A DNA stretch of 64,000 nt from an uncultured Parabacteroides sp. (GTDB lineage: Bacteria; Bacteroidota; Bacteroidia; Bacteroidales; Tannerellaceae), in assembly GCA_944325345.1 (NCBI GenBank), contig CALUZV010000001.1, forward strand, positions 1-64,000. Reading direction: 5' to 3'. The notes beneath the pieces were generated by a model. The model saw only the letters and a list, made by a program, of their open reading frames with translations. It did not search any database and had not been told where the DNA came from. Positions 63,712 to 64,000 of the stretch are shown here, in pieces. Every line of letters begins with the position of its first letter. The first letter of the stretch is position 1. The translations under genes were made by a program, and so were the position numbers.

Positions 63712-64000
63712 ATGAAAAACATCTCAAGAAGAACTGCTATCAAAGGGTTATTGGCCGGGGGCGCTGCCTTGGCCGTTTCAGGGAATGAGGCTATGGCAAC
63801 AACGCTTGGCTCATCGGCTTCTGCTCCGCTCAAGGGGAATATCCGTCATTCGGTAAGTAAATGGTGCTTCGGCGAATATCCGCTGGACGAGTTTTGTGAA
63901 ATCTGCAAGGGAATCGGTATCGAATCCATCGAACTGCTCGACCCGAAGGATTGGCCTGTCGTGAAACAGCACGGCCTGACCGTCGCTATGGCGCAGGGTG
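63712..64000 (+). CDS. Sugar phosphate isomerase/epimerase-like protein with Tat-type signal (truncated by window end)
   Basis: The first 96 codons of a gene running past the window edge. MKNISRRTAIKGLLAGGAAL has a twin-arginine-type signal, followed by NIRHSVSKWCFGEYPLDEFC and IESIELLDPKDWPVVKQHGL, the opening of a xylose isomerase-like TIM barrel often annotated as hydroxypyruvate isomerase. Export to the periplasm is inferred. Confidence 0.8.
   Translation, partial: MKNISRRTAIKGLLAGGAALAVSGNEAMATTLGSSASAPLKGNIRHSVSKWCFGEYPLDEFCEICKGIGIESIELLDPKDWPVVKQHGLTVAMAQG

Overview
The window is a stretch of a Bacteroidales chromosome (phylum Bacteroidota). The evidence is the phylum-specific promoter element TAnnTTTG in front of about twenty transcription units, two DUF6383 surface proteins, a subtilase with a type IX secretion-like C-terminal domain, a YfhO membrane protein, a GH92 glycosidase, DUF349 and START-like proteins, and the housekeeping genes present. 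Codon composition is moderately GC-rich. I cannot fix the genus; a Parabacteroides/Tannerella/Barnesiella-like gut or oral organism would fit.

Layout. 1-3970: a DUF6383 secreted protein with its 5' leader, terminator and a palindromic repeat array. 3967-10044: a minus-strand cluster gyrB, a C26-M19 fusion hydrolase, an M28 lipoprotein, sufE and rnz. 10173-11800: two identical tRNA-Glu genes around rpsT, then recO. 11855-15340: a candidate small RNA, a fimbrial-anchor-like lipoprotein and an oxidoreductase/TIM-barrel isomerase pair. 15360-23034: a hotdog thioesterase, cysS, a serpin lipoprotein, a GH92 glycosidase and a short ComEC. 23082-28911: a TonB-dependent outer-membrane protein, an ATP-grasp-like protein and a DUF349 protein. 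29107-34420: an SMP-30 lipoprotein, rnr and a VWA lipoprotein. 34438-39308: an aminotransferase, ribBA and an LptF/G permease. 39385-42709: a START-like protein, tRNA-Met, a frameshifted small gene and a secreted subtilase. 42724-47358: repeats and the second DUF6383 locus. 47607-58553: a secreted esterase, pfkA, ispH, cmk, YfhO, a glycosyltransferase, an epimerase, a metal ABC ATPase with its binding protein but no permease, tadA and a small DNA-binding-like protein. 58546-64000: yraN, a YjbR protein, birA, lpxH, a DUF59 protein, a PadR/PspC pair, tRNA-Arg, a HigB/HigA-type toxin-antitoxin pair and a truncated TIM-barrel gene.

Most protein-coding content is ordinary core metabolism and envelope biology. 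The unusual signal is between the genes. At least nine intergenic spots carry short tandem or inverted arrays. Each has its own sequence, but they share one design: a unit of about 40-42 bp (21 bp in one case) with a dyad-symmetric core. In one array the palindrome arms have changed together, keeping the symmetry. Two of the arrays belong to a duplicated locus, in which the DUF6383 gene, its 5' leader, its terminator and its downstream array (direct copies closed by one inverted copy) all occur twice, about 43 kb apart and in opposite orientation.

I see no CRISPR, no insertion sequence, no prophage and no rRNA. The arrays and the conserved DUF6383 leader are the best candidates for something undescribed. 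Their function is unknown to me.
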